NCBI GenBank assembly: GCA_017504965.1 | Contig: JAFVQD010000006.1 | Coordinates: 1 to 64,000 of the forward strand | Length of the DNA: 64,000 bases | Reading direction: 5' to 3' | DNA from: Bacteroidales bacterium | GTDB lineage: Bacteria > Bacteroidota > Bacteroidia > Bacteroidales > UBA932 | In this document: positions 46,264 to 55,197 of the stretch, one piece after another | Layout of the letters: every line of letters starts with the position of its first letter | How positions within the stretch are numbered: position 1 is the stretch's first letter | Notes under the pieces: model-generated | Databases searched by the model: none | What the model saw: only the letters and a program-made list of their open reading frames with translations | Told to the model about the DNA's origin: nothing | Position numbers and translations under genes: made by a program

Positions 46264-47439
46264 ATGCAACAATACGATTTCAATCAAATCACCGACCGTC
46301 GCGGATCGGGAGCCCTCAAGTGCGATGCACTTGACAAATTCTTCGGCAGAGACGACCTCATCCCTATGTGGGTCGCAGATATGGATTTCCAGACACCCGA
46401 TTTCATAATTGAGGCTATCCGCAAGAGGCTGGATCACCCGGTATTCGGCTACACAGCAGAGCCAAAAGATTACTGGAGCACCATCCAGAAATGGATCTTC
46501 GACCACCACCAGTGGGAGGTAAAGACCGAGTGGCTAACCTACATCCCCGGCATCGTCAAAGGGATCGGTATGGCGATCAATGCACTTGTCGCCCCGGATG
46601 AGAAGATTATCATCCAGCCCCCGGTATACCACCCGTTCAGACTGGTACCCAGAGGGAACAACAGGGAGATTGTCTTCAACCCTCTCAAAGAGAACCCCGA
46701 TGGTAGCTACTCGATGGACTTCGACCAGCTGGAAAAAGTGTGTGACGACAAATGCAGAATGCTCATCCTCTCAAACCCTCATAACCCTGCAGGGCTGGTA
46801 TGGGACAGGGAGACATTGCGCCGGCTGGCACATATCTGCCACTCTCGCGGAATCATCGTGATAGCGGACGAGATCCATTGCGATATGGCACTATACGGAC
46901 ATAAGCACATCCCGTTTGCATCGGTGTCCGAAGAGGCGGCAGCCTGCAGCATCACCTTCGCATCACCATCGAAAACTTTCAATATAGCAGGGATCGTCAG
47001 CTCCTGGGCAGTAGTCCCCAATGACGAACTGCGCGAGAAGTTCTATGGATGGCTCGGGGCCAACGAATTCAACGATCCCCCGATCTTCTCCACCATTGCC
47101 ACTATGGCAGCACTCAAACAAGGGGAAGAGTGGCGCCGCCAAATGCTCGAATATGTGCAGGGCAATATTGACTTCCTGATAGAATATTGCGCCGCCAACA
47201 TCCCTCAGATCAAGCCACTGCGTCCTCAGGCATCGTTCCTGGTATGGCTCGACTGCCGTGAGCTGGGCCTTGGCCACGAAGAATTGGTGGACCTGTTCGT
47301 AAACAAAGCAAGACTCGCCCTGAATGACGGGGAGATGTTCAGCCCAGGGGGAGAAGGACATATGAGATTCAATGTCGGAGCACCCCGCAGTGTCGTCAAA
47401 GAGGCAATAGAAAGAGTGAAAGAGGCAATAGGCAAATAA
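46264..47439 (+). CDS. MalY/PatB-family PLP-dependent C-S lyase
   Basis: A fold-type I aminotransferase-like enzyme, expected to cleave cystathionine or cysteine-type C-S bonds. DRRGSGALKCDALDKFFG and PMWVADMDF are MalY/PatB openings; LSNPHNPAGLVW and IIVIADEIHCDM are substrate and PLP contacts; the Schiff-base lysine is in SPSKTFNIAGI. 391 residues is standard. It starts 4 bases after potD, so it may be cotranscribed with the pot operon, but a functional link is not obvious. Confidence 0.9.
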   Translation: MQQYDFNQITDRRGSGALKCDALDKFFGRDDLIPMWVADMDFQTPDFIIEAIRKRLDHPVFGYTAEPKDYWSTIQKWIFDHHQWEVKTEWLTYIPGIVKGIGMAINALVAPDEKIIIQPPVYHPFRLVPRGNNREIVFNPLKENPDGSYSMDFDQLEKVCDDKCRMLILSNPHNPAGLVWDRETLRRLAHICHSRGIIVIADEIHCDMALYGHKHIPFASVSEEAAACSITFASPSKTFNIAGIVSSWAVVPNDELREKFYGWLGANEFNDPPIFSTIATMAALKQGEEWRRQMLEYVQGNIDFLIEYCAANIPQIKPLRPQASFLVWLDCRELGLGHEELVDLFVNKARLALNDGEMFSPGGEGHMRFNVGAPRSVVKEAIERVKEAIGK

Positions 47440-47449
47440 CTGCAAATTG

Positions 47450-47457
47450 TAACTTTG
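47450..47457 (+). promoter_or_regulatory. -7 box before the DUF2147 gene
   Basis: TAACTTTG lies 28 bases before the start codon; the -33 box is not recognisable. Confidence 0.35.
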
Positions 47458-47485
47458 CACCCTACTAACGACTAAAACCTATTTT

Positions 47486-47914
47486 ATGATGAAAAGAATT
47501 TTATGTGCGCTCCTATTTGTAGTTATGAGTGCATCTGCCGCTATGGCACAGGACGTTATCGGAAAATGGAAACTGGAAGATGGCAGCGCCATCGTAGAAG
47601 TGTACCAGGATGGCGATGTATTCAACGGACGTATCGTGTGGCTTGAGAAACCTACCGAAGCAGACGGATCTCCTGCTGTAGACAACAATAACCCAGACAA
47701 AGCACTCCGCAGCCGTCAGCTTATCGGTCTGAATATGCTTCACGGACTTAAAGCTGCAGATGGAGAGTACTCAGGTGGCAAAATCTACGATCCGGGCAAC
47801 GGCAAGACCTACAACTGCTCGATGAAAGTGGAAGGGAACACCCTGAAAGTCCGCGGATCCCTCGACAAAAAAGGTCTCCTCGGCCGCACCATGGACTGGT
47901 TCAGAGTGGAATAA
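47486..47914 (+). CDS. Secreted DUF2147-family protein
   Basis: A signal peptide (about 21 residues, ending AMAQ) is followed by DVIGKWKLEDGSAIVEVYQDGDVFNGRIVWLEKP, the conserved start of DUF2147, a lipocalin-like beta barrel. GGKIYDPGNGKTYNCSMKVEG and the C-terminal MDWFRVE complete the family. 142 residues. Function unknown; probably periplasmic. Confidence 0.85.
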   Translation: MMKRILCALLFVVMSASAAMAQDVIGKWKLEDGSAIVEVYQDGDVFNGRIVWLEKPTEADGSPAVDNNNPDKALRSRQLIGLNMLHGLKAADGEYSGGKIYDPGNGKTYNCSMKVEGNTLKVRGSLDKKGLLGRTMDWFRVE

Positions 47915-47936
47915 CCGGCTACAGATATCCATACAG

Positions 47937-47965
47937 AAAAGGCGGGAGTGGTCCCGCCTTTTTTT
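47937..47965. terminator. Bidirectional rho-independent terminator
   Basis: AAAAGGCGGG-AGTGGT-CCCGCCTTTTTTT sits between the convergent DUF2147 and DUF4234 genes; the stem is followed by T on one strand and preceded by A that becomes T on the other. Confidence 0.9.
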
Positions 47966-47982
47966 ACCTATGCCTGATACTG

Positions 47983-48408
47983 TCACCCTTTCTGGTTGTA
48001 ATCTGCATTCAAATGGTTCATAGCGTGCATAAATTTATGGATATAGATGAAGGGTCCTACTATAATAAGTGACCCAAGAACATGCCATAGCCAGAAATCA
48101 GATGCACCGAAATCATACTGAATACCGCGTCTTGCAAGTTCTCTTCCGATGCGGGCAGATATTCTATGGCTCCATACCAGAGGGACAATACCCAAAGTCA
48201 GCCACGAGAAAATAAAATAGACCAGACAATAGTGCATAGTATGCTGCCCGTCATATTTTGAGGCCACAGTGTTGATCTCTGTAGATATCTTGGAATAAAT
48301 TACCAAAGGATAGATACCAAAGGTGATAAGACCCAAAAAGAAAATTTTAACAAGACCACGACTTGTAGGCAACTGCAAAGTAGGAGGGGTGTTTTGAATT
48401 ACTTCCAT
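47983..48408 (-). CDS. DUF4234-family small membrane protein
   Basis: A 141-residue protein with three or four helices: FFLGLITFGIYPLVIYSKISTEIN, YFIFSWLTLGIVPLVWSHRISARI, and LGSLIIVGPFIYIHKFMHAMN, the repeated G-I-Y/V-P pattern of DUF4234. Function unknown. A full promoter lies upstream and the 286-bp repeat of the defence island begins 107 bases beyond its start. Confidence 0.75.
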   Translation of the reverse strand: MEVIQNTPPTLQLPTSRGLVKIFFLGLITFGIYPLVIYSKISTEINTVASKYDGQHTMHYCLVYFIFSWLTLGIVPLVWSHRISARIGRELARRGIQYDFGASDFWLWHVLGSLIIVGPFIYIHKFMHAMNHLNADYNQKG

Positions 48409-48448
48409 AATTAAGATTAAGTTATTATTATTAAGAGTGTTAGTTTGA

Positions 48449-48479
48449 CAAAATTAATGAAATGGCACTAAAAATCAAA
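48449..48479 (-). promoter_or_regulatory. Promoter of the DUF4234 gene
   Basis: TTTG (48476-48479), 19 bases, TAATTTTG (48449-48456) on the - strand, a full consensus match 40 bases before the start codon. Confidence 0.65.
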
Positions 48480-48515
48480 GGATACCAGTCACCTAATCTC
48501 TCAAACTACCTCTCA

Positions 48516-48801
48516 TGCAATTCACAAGCCACCTTCGCACCCGTCAGAACGATCTCTGCTGATATGTACCGTGGCCTCTGCCCGGTAATCGACCGCAGAA
48601 GCCACACCTGGTAGCCCAGACAGCACCCCAAGAAGGGATAACGTGGCCCCCGAATTTCACGACACCCATACACATATACACTATAGCTGACAGCTGTAAA
48701 GGTAAACTCTTAAAACACATCACAGTGGTACCCAAAAACGAGGCAAAAGCCCCTTTCCGGCCCGAGCTGTAACAAATAACGGTCAAAATACCGCACAGCT
48801 G
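48516..48801 (+). repeat. 286-bp direct repeat, left copy
   Basis: This stretch matches 60499-60784 end to end with no indels and 19 mismatches by my count. It is non-coding: its one longer reading frame changes almost one residue per mismatch. With the right copy it brackets the restriction operon. The gap 48409-48968 contains nothing else but the DUF4234 promoter, a G+C-rich repeat and a terminator. Confidence 0.9.
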
Positions 48802-48880
48802 AAAAAACGCCGGAGCAAAGCGACCTGGTCTCCCACCTAAGCAAAGCGACTTGCCCTCCCCAGTAGAGAGATTGGAGGGG
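48802..48880. repeat. G+C-rich dispersed repeat, degenerate copy
   Basis: Phrases CGGAGCAAAGCGAC and AAGCAAAGCGACTTGCCCTCCCC followed by GGAGGGGG resemble the better-preserved units at 60.83-61.0 kb and the centre of the 35.3-kb palindrome. Confidence 0.5.
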
Positions 48881-48903
48881 GTAAAAAGAAAAATCGCTCA
48901 CAC

Positions 48904-48963
48904 CTCAACCTATCATAAAATATAGAAAATGCGTGGTTTTTATATATTATATGATAGGTTGAG
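48904..48963. terminator. Terminator hairpin of the restriction operon
   Basis: CTCAACCTATCATA (48904-48917) pairs perfectly with TATGATAGGTTGAG (48950-48963), and the stem continues imperfectly through an A/T-rich inner part. It lies 5 bases after the last gene of the operon (- strand). Confidence 0.7.
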
Positions 48964-48968
48964 CAAAA

Positions 48969-50351
48969 TTAGTTATTGCTTGTTAAGCTATTTTTCAAAG
49001 CAATACCCTTTGCTGTAAGGCGGTATTTCTGTTTTGGGTGATTGGGCTTATCTGGATATATCATTTCCACATACCCTTCAAGCAGTGCAGGTTGAATTGT
49101 ATGTTTCTTAAAATACCATTTTGACTTGTACTCTTGCTTATAAAGCAACTTGTACACAGCCAATATTTCATCAACAGATAACTCCTTGCTACTTATGCTA
49201 TGTATCAGCATTTTAACTTGCACACTAACTTGTACATCCACCTGTTCACTGGGTGCCGACTGGGTGCCATCTTGTACACTTATAGGCAAAGTTATACGGA
49301 TAAAGTTATCCGTAAACTTGAAACAATCTTCGCCGTATGCTCGCAAAATACGCGGAATTCCAGAACCTAACGACTCTACCAACTCCACATCACGATAGAT
49401 ACGCATCAATTCCTTATTGCGCGGAATGGATATACCATTGAAGAACTCTTCTCTTGTGAGAGATTCGGGTAAACGACCGGCAGAGGTTATCTCAAGTCTA
49501 TCGGGGAATATCTCAAACTTGGGTGGTACTTCAAACGAATAATCGTTATGCACAATGGCATTGATGACAGCTTCACGCAAAGCAACCTTATTCCACAATG
49601 GAGTTTCAATACGCTCCATTGGGGTTATCGTTGCTGCCACCTTGTTCTCAATATCTAGTTTTGACAAAACACTCTTGGTCGCTTTGATAAGAGAGCAGTA
49701 TCCATACTCGTTGTTCTCAACCAAATCACAACGGTCGAGGCTTGAATACTTCGCGACCTTGATTGAGTTGCCATTCTCATCAGCCAACAGATAGGCCACA
49801 TAGTTGTACTTGCCATCATCTGTAAGCAACTCCAAAGTGCGCTTGAAGTTATCATTGAGTCTCTTGCCTCGCTCATCGTAGTAGATACGCAATTGCTCAA
49901 AACTCAAATCCTGACGATTAGACACAATGCGGCCAATGGAATTGCGTGTACGCATAGCAAACAGACGGTCAATCTGCTCCTGTGGCATAGGCTCGACAGA
50001 TGTTCCAACACGCATATACGCACCTCGTGGAGTCATTCCATACTTTGTTTTGAAATACGGCTTCTCTATTCCACTCGCTACCGTAACTTTGATAATGCTA
50101 CGTCCATCCTTTTGCTCCTCGGCAATATCGAATAGGCCCATAGCCGAAGGCGATATGTTATGCTTGATGCGGTCTTTCAACCTCAACATACAATCATCCA
50201 TATCACTGACGCCCACAGTTGAGCCATCCTTATCAATGCCGATATAGATGTATCCGCCCTCCTTGTAGTTAAGGAACGCCACAACCTCCTTCTCAATATC
50301 AAGCTCAGGAGTCAATTCTCTTTTATATTCTATGCGGTTGGTTTCGGTCAT
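48969..50351 (-). CDS. AlbA_2/Schlafen-type ATP-binding protein of the restriction operon
   Basis: A 460-residue protein. The N-terminal domain (NRIEYKRELTPELDIEKEVVAFLNYKEGGYIYIGIDKDG) is the AlbA_2 (Schlafen-like) nucleic-acid-binding domain. The middle (ALREAVINAIVHNDYSFE, DRLEITSAGRLPESLT, ELMRIYRDVELVESLGSGIPRI) is the GHKL-like ATP-binding HATPase_c_4 domain. The C-terminus holds a winged-helix-like segment. Such proteins are frequent in defence islands, and as the final gene of this operon it is probably a regulator or added defence component. It starts 15 bases after hsdR ends. Confidence 0.85.
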   Translation of the reverse strand: MTETNRIEYKRELTPELDIEKEVVAFLNYKEGGYIYIGIDKDGSTVGVSDMDDCMLRLKDRIKHNISPSAMGLFDIAEEQKDGRSIIKVTVASGIEKPYFKTKYGMTPRGAYMRVGTSVEPMPQEQIDRLFAMRTRNSIGRIVSNRQDLSFEQLRIYYDERGKRLNDNFKRTLELLTDDGKYNYVAYLLADENGNSIKVAKYSSLDRCDLVENNEYGYCSLIKATKSVLSKLDIENKVAATITPMERIETPLWNKVALREAVINAIVHNDYSFEVPPKFEIFPDRLEITSAGRLPESLTREEFFNGISIPRNKELMRIYRDVELVESLGSGIPRILRAYGEDCFKFTDNFIRITLPISVQDGTQSAPSEQVDVQVSVQVKMLIHSISSKELSVDEILAVYKLLYKQEYKSKWYFKKHTIQPALLEGYVEMIYPDKPNHPKQKYRLTAKGIALKNSLTSNN

Positions 50352-50366
50352 CTTAAAATTAATATA

Positions 50367-53300
50367 TTAGTCATTATATTTTTTGAAGTTCTCTGCTTGT
50401 TCAAATATTTCTTTAAACACCTCATCATTAGTCACAGGAGGATATCCATATTCTGCCAAGATGAGTATTAAGTCCATTTTGAGTTCGGCCTTAATATCAT
50501 CTCGCTTTGCCCAATCTGTATATTTGGATTTGTCATCAACAATTTTTTTAATTTCACCTGCTAATGCCTTAGCATTGTCTTCTGGATAGTCAAAACCGAA
50601 TTGCTTAGCAACAGCGATCAAGATATCATAAAAAGCTTTTTCCTCGTATGTTATACCTAACTCATTGAAAGACATCTTCTCCTTGTTAATCTCTTTGAGC
50701 AACTCGGCCATTTGATTAGCAACTTCTGTAAGGACTTCATCTGCAAAGATGGCACTATCGCTACGGTCATTATACCTCTCCACAAGTGCATTAAGGCGTT
50801 TTGTAAAGTCAGTTCCCTTCATTTTATTAACCTTCTTAAACTCGGTAATAACCATTTTAAGAAGACGTTCCATAAGCTTTACCTTAGTATTTGGCATCTT
50901 CAATTTTGACAATCGCTCCATATACTCTTCGCTGAGCAGATCTAGGTTCTCCTTATCATTGCCAATTTGAATGATCTCCTCAACACTTTCCGAAAGGATT
51001 GCCTCTTCAATCATCTTACTCACACGCTGATTCATTTGTGCGGCATCTGGAGTTTCTCCCTTAGTAAGTTTATATATTATAGAGCGTACTCCACAGAAGA
51101 AGTAAATATCTTCACGCTCCACTGCAGATATTTGTTCGCTATTACAGCACATATTAAATGCCGACTTCAACTTCTTCGTATGCCCCATAAAGAGGTTTTC
51201 GGTTTCTTTGGTTGTTTGCGCAAATTCAGCACCTTTGTTCAAGCAGTCCAACTGTTCTAATGGAGTCCCTGTGGAGAACGTCTTATAGTCATACTTAGCA
51301 AACATGCGACGAAGTATATCGAGCTCATCTTTTACCATTGCAATAGATTGCTCAATCGTCTCTACAGAATCAGCATCAGTCTCACCTGTTGCATATCGCT
51401 TTAAGGCGGTATTCATATTATTCTTTATGCCAATATAATCCACCACCAAGCCCTTATCCTTACCTGGATATACTCGATTTACGCGTGATATTGTTTGTAC
51501 AAGTGTATGTTGCTGCAAAGGCTTGTCAATGTACATTGTGTCAAGACACGGCACATCAAAGCCCGTGATCCACATATCTACAACGATGGCAATCTTGAAA
51601 TTAGATTTCGGATTCTTAAACTGAATATCTAATTTCTTTCTATCTTCATCAGTGCCAAGAAGGTCGTATAGTTCTTGTTCATCATCCTTGTTGCGAGTCA
51701 TCACTAATTTTATACGCTCAATGGGCAGGGGACTATTTCCATACTGGACTAACGGCTCTGCGACCATACCATATTGAGGTAATGACATCACATTGTATGT
51801 GGGCAACTTTGCCCACTCTGGACGCAGTGCAACAATCTTTTTGTATAAGTTATATGCAATAGTACGATTAGAACAAACGAACATCGCTTTACCTTCAACT
51901 GTGCTACCTTCGGCTATACGAGCCTCATAGTGAGCAATGAAATCTTCGGCAACAGCTTGAAGGCGGTCTGGGTCGCCCAAGATGCGTTCCATCTGCGTAA
52001 CAGCTCGCTTACTCTCCTCGATCTGATACTCATTAGTTCCCTCTTCAGCGCATTGTTGATAGTATTTCTCTATCTCTTGCAATTTGGCGTTATCAAGTAG
52101 AACCTTTGCTGCACGGCCTTCATATACAATACGACGAGTAATATCATCAGCCACAGATTCCGTCATTGTATAGGCATCCACCACATCGCCAAACACATCA
52201 ATTGTCGCATCAATAGGTGTACCTGTAAAGCCTACATAAGTTGCATTTGGCAGCGAGTCGTGCAGATACTTCGCAAAGCCATAACTACGCTTTACGCCAC
52301 TCTCTGTTTGGCGCACTTGCAACGATAGGTTCGTCTGCGAGCGATGCGCCTCGTCTGAAATGCAGATTATATTTGCTCGTTTTGACAGAAGCTGTGTATC
52401 TTCTGTGAACTTATGTATCGTCGTGAGAAATACACCTCCACTTGTTCGCCCTGCCAAATACTCTCGCAATTTTGCACGGCTTTCCACCTCAGCCACGCAG
52501 TCGTCGCCAATAAACTTTTTAGAAGTACTAAACTGTTCCGAAAGTTGGGTATCGAGGTCGGTGCGGTCTGTAATAAGTATGATTGTCGGACTTGCGAACT
52601 CACGACTACGCATCAACAATCTTGTTAGGAAGAGCATCGTGAAACTCTTGCCGCAACCTGTGGCTCCGAAGTATGTACCTCCCTTACCATCACCATCAGC
52701 ATTTAACTTTGAGTGCTGGCGTATATTGTTGAACAGCTTGTGTGTCGCAAAGAACTGAGGATAGCGGCAAACAATTTTCTGCTCTCGCTTTGACGAGTCG
52801 GGCAGAAATACAAAGTCTTTGATTACGCTGAGTAGCCTGTCTTTGCGGAATAATCCCTGCACCATCGTAAGTAATGAACTTACGCCATCTGTCGCCTTGT
52901 CTGTCGCCTCCACCTTACGCCACGCATAGAAGAACTCGTAAGGGGTGAATAGCGAGCCATACTTGCTGTTCACACCGTCACTGATAACTACAAATGCATT
53001 GTACTTAAACAACTCGGGGATATCTCTGCGGTAACGCACAGTCAGTTGCGTAAAGGCATCCTTTATTGTCGTCTCCTCTTTAACGGCACTCTTGAACTCC
53101 AACACCACCATCGGCAAACCATTAATGTAGATTATGCCATCGGGGATACGCTTCTCCAGCCCCTTTATCTCCAACTGATTTACTATGCGGATGATATTGT
53201 TCGCCTCAGTGCAGAAATCTATTGGATCAATGAAAAGGTCGGCCTTTGAAGTATCTTCTCGCTTAATGGCAAAGCCTTCGGTAATCAGACGATAGGTGTG

Positions 53301-53543
53301 CACATTGTTCTCGTACAACGAACCACCTACATTGGCTGTTAGTCTCGCTATGACACTCTCCACCTCTAACGAAGTTATCCCTTGCTCGGCATAACGATCT
53401 CGAAGATATGCACGCAAATCATCGCGAAGCAAAACATCGCTCTGCTCCTTGTGTACCTCCTCTCCACTCGTATATATGTAACCCTCTTTCTCGAATAGCT
53501 CCATTATAGCCATCTCAAGGGCGTGTTCGTTGAAGTGTGTCAT
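50367..53543 (-). CDS. hsdR: Type I restriction enzyme, R subunit (nuclease-translocase)
   Basis: 1058 residues. The N-terminal nuclease core is intact (IPDG with Asp135, then VVLEFKSA with Glu149 and Lys151). The SF2 translocase has Walker A GATGCGKS (293-300), DEAHRSQ (397-403), VGFTGTPID (motif III region) and QTISRVNRVYPGKDKG (motif VI). The helical C-terminal domain that binds the methylase follows. With HsdM and HsdS it cuts unmodified DNA far from the recognition site after DNA pumping. It is separated from hsdM and hsdS by four accessory genes. Confidence 0.95.
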   Translation of the reverse strand: MTHFNEHALEMAIMELFEKEGYIYTSGEEVHKEQSDVLLRDDLRAYLRDRYAEQGITSLEVESVIARLTANVGGSLYENNVHTYRLITEGFAIKREDTSKADLFIDPIDFCTEANNIIRIVNQLEIKGLEKRIPDGIIYINGLPMVVLEFKSAVKEETTIKDAFTQLTVRYRRDIPELFKYNAFVVISDGVNSKYGSLFTPYEFFYAWRKVEATDKATDGVSSLLTMVQGLFRKDRLLSVIKDFVFLPDSSKREQKIVCRYPQFFATHKLFNNIRQHSKLNADGDGKGGTYFGATGCGKSFTMLFLTRLLMRSREFASPTIILITDRTDLDTQLSEQFSTSKKFIGDDCVAEVESRAKLREYLAGRTSGGVFLTTIHKFTEDTQLLSKRANIICISDEAHRSQTNLSLQVRQTESGVKRSYGFAKYLHDSLPNATYVGFTGTPIDATIDVFGDVVDAYTMTESVADDITRRIVYEGRAAKVLLDNAKLQEIEKYYQQCAEEGTNEYQIEESKRAVTQMERILGDPDRLQAVAEDFIAHYEARIAEGSTVEGKAMFVCSNRTIAYNLYKKIVALRPEWAKLPTYNVMSLPQYGMVAEPLVQYGNSPLPIERIKLVMTRNKDDEQELYDLLGTDEDRKKLDIQFKNPKSNFKIAIVVDMWITGFDVPCLDTMYIDKPLQQHTLVQTISRVNRVYPGKDKGLVVDYIGIKNNMNTALKRYATGETDADSVETIEQSIAMVKDELDILRRMFAKYDYKTFSTGTPLEQLDCLNKGAEFAQTTKETENLFMGHTKKLKSAFNMCCNSEQISAVEREDIYFFCGVRSIIYKLTKGETPDAAQMNQRVSKMIEEAILSESVEEIIQIGNDKENLDLLSEEYMERLSKLKMPNTKVKLMERLLKMVITEFKKVNKMKGTDFTKRLNALVERYNDRSDSAIFADEVLTEVANQMAELLKEINKEKMSFNELGITYEEKAFYDILIAVAKQFGFDYPEDNAKALAGEIKKIVDDKSKYTDWAKRDDIKAELKMDLILILAEYGYPPVTNDEVFKEIFEQAENFKKYND

Positions 53544-53545
53544 AA

Positions 53546-54046
53546 TTATTTACGTGATTTATTGGAGTTTTCTTTGGAGGAGTCCAATTTTTGTTGAATT
53601 AATTTAATATTGGTTGTGTTTTCTATTACGTCTTTCTCCAATTCATTGATGTCGTTCTTGCATTCAATATCGTAATCTTTCATATATTCTATATCCTTAT
53701 TTATAGATACAATTTGATTACTTTGCGTATATATAAAATAACCGACACCACTTGCTAATAATGTTAGGAATAACCCAACAAGACTTCCCACCCAGTGTTC
53801 TCTAAACCAATTTTCGGTTTGTTTTCTAAATGGTTTAGGTCTTCTCCTGTCTCGATACTGGTTATCATTTGCAGATTGTGATATTGTTGAATCATTAAAT
53901 GACCTCATATCTGCTGTCGGACCATCAGTTGTAGTCCTCATATTCTTTCGAACACTATCAAACTCCAAATTTTTATTGGGAGGAAATGGACCTTTATACG
54001 GATTACGTATCCGTCCGGATCTATGTTTATTATTGTTTTGTGCCAT
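53546..54046 (-). CDS. Unknown membrane protein inside the restriction operon
   Basis: The start at 54046 (MAQNNNKHRSGRIRN) overlaps the upstream gene by 17 bases; an earlier frame opening would overlap by 83. 166 residues: a basic, disordered N-terminus (about 1-85), one membrane helix (WVGSLVGLFLTLLASGVGYFIY, about 93-114), then a coiled coil (IEYMKDYDIECKNDINELEKDVIENTTNIKLIQQKL). No family recognised. Together with the preceding gene it forms a two-gene unit set between the hsdS remnant and hsdR. The A+T-rich composition suggests recent acquisition. Confidence 0.6.
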   Translation of the reverse strand: MAQNNNKHRSGRIRNPYKGPFPPNKNLEFDSVRKNMRTTTDGPTADMRSFNDSTISQSANDNQYRDRRRPKPFRKQTENWFREHWVGSLVGLFLTLLASGVGYFIYTQSNQIVSINKDIEYMKDYDIECKNDINELEKDVIENTTNIKLIQQKLDSSKENSNKSRK

Positions 54047-54710
54047 ATTTCTTATTAAATGATTCGTAACATTTCTTGCAGAATGACGCATAATTGATTG
54101 GAGCATCATCAATCGAATCTAGTGAAGGATTGAAAAATTTTTGATAATCAACTGCAAAAATAAGTTTAGAGTCTTTTTTCTCTTTATCATATGTGATAAT
54201 TGTATTATCAAAATCTTGTGTTACCTCTTTACCAATCTTTAATGGCTTTTTCTGTACAATATTAAATCGAAGCGATATGGAATCATTGGGAACCTCTTCA
54301 TAATTAGTATGTATAACTTGAGATATGGATTTCAGTAGTTCGTCCTCCTCACTTAATTCAGCACCTACTATAAAACCAAATCTCAAAATGTTATTAATCT
54401 TATATGCTTTAAATACTTTCTTTAAAATTCTATCTTCGAATTCAGTTAAAAATTCTTCAAATTCTTTTTTGAAATCATATTTAACTTGATACTCGAGTAT
54501 GATATCAGTTGAACTAATTGTTAAATGGCAATTTTGGTTGGTGTTGATTAGCCGCCTAGCACCATTTGCACGTTGTAATTCAGGAAATAATTTTTCGTTG
54601 AATTTGGAGTCTTTAGAATATAAAATCTCATCAACGATAGCTCCAAATTGATCTTCAACATGAAATCCTTTGCAGAATCTAATTCCAAAAGCAAACTTTG
54701 TAAGTTTCAT
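54030..54710 (-). CDS. Unknown soluble protein inside the restriction operon (possibly TIGR04255-like)
   Basis: 226 residues, no signal or membrane segment. Starts MKLTKFAFGIRFCKGF and has alternating beta strands and helices (CHLTISSTDIILEYQVKYD, then EEFLTEFEDRILKKVF, LRFGFIVGAE, DSISLRFNIVQKKPLKIG, KLIFAVDYQKFF). The layout faintly recalls TIGR04255 proteins found in defence loci, without certainty. It begins just after the hsdS remnant and overlaps the next (membrane) gene, so the pair is likely translated together. Function unknown. Confidence 0.6.
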   Translation of the reverse strand: MKLTKFAFGIRFCKGFHVEDQFGAIVDEILYSKDSKFNEKLFPELQRANGARRLINTNQNCHLTISSTDIILEYQVKYDFKKEFEEFLTEFEDRILKKVFKAYKINNILRFGFIVGAELSEEDELLKSISQVIHTNYEEVPNDSISLRFNIVQKKPLKIGKEVTQDFDNTIITYDKEKKDSKLIFAVDYQKFFNPSLDSIDDAPINYASFCKKCYESFNKKYGTKQ

Positions 54711-54712
54711 AC

Positions 54713-54764
54713 TTCATTTATTTTTATTGTCCTATCTTAGCTGAAAGCAAAGACTGTGATTCGG
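54713..54764 (-). pseudogene. Remnant of the 3' end of an hsdS gene
   Basis: 52 bases match the end of the intact hsdS gene (55848-55899) at 46 positions, including the bases after the stop. Read in the same frame it gives P-E-S-Q-S-L-L-S-A-K-I-G-Q-stop against E-L-Q-S-L-L-L-A-K-M-G-Q-stop in hsdS. This is the scar of a second hsdS copy or of an insertion into a duplicated region. It fills most of the 80-base gap 54711-54790. Confidence 0.8.
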
Positions 54765-54790
54765 GTTATTTTTATTTATTGGTATCCACT

Positions 54791-55195
54791 CTACCAAATA
54801 TTATTGCGAGTTACTTGAAATTTAGATCTCTGCCTATCTATATATTCTCTATGGGCTTGTTGGTCATATACCCCCTCAATATTGCAATGAGGACATCTAT
54901 ATTTCCCATTCTCCGTAAACATCTGTATTAGCTTTCGCTCGCTATCCCAGCAATGCGAGCAATAGAAAATGTCGTCATTGCCTTCTATCGTCACATACAA
55001 ACCGTTATGTCTTACTATTGCAGCTTCAAGATCTTGTTTCTTCCGCAATTCAGTATTCTCAGCTGTTAAGCGATTGATCTCGCTTTGCATATCCAATGCT
55101 TGGGCGCTTAAATCTAGCAATTGCTGATATAATTTTAAGTTGTCTGCTTGTTGCACAACTTTGGCAACATCCTTAATACCTTCATAAAGTCCCAT
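54791..55195 (-). CDS. Coiled-coil zinc-ribbon protein
   Basis: ATG at 55195; a GTG 6 bases upstream overlaps the previous stop and is less likely. 134 residues: helix/coiled coil (about 10-60, LYQQLLDLSAQALDMQSEINRL, AENTELRKK), then a zinc ribbon with CSHC (FYCSHCWDSERK) and CPHC (RCPHCNIEG). It follows the DUF4145 gene by 2 bases; since DUF4145 proteins also carry zinc fingers, the two probably act together. Partner and role unknown. Confidence 0.65.
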   Translation of the reverse strand: MGLYEGIKDVAKVVQQADNLKLYQQLLDLSAQALDMQSEINRLTAENTELRKKQDLEAAIVRHNGLYVTIEGNDDIFYCSHCWDSERKLIQMFTENGKYRCPHCNIEGVYDQQAHREYIDRQRSKFQVTRNNIW

Positions 55196-55197
55196 AA

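Noticed and set aside
48544-48786. 80-residue open frame on the - strand in the left 286-bp repeat
   Set aside because: Same reason: about 17 residue changes for about 19 base differences against the other copy, and no promoter or partner gene.
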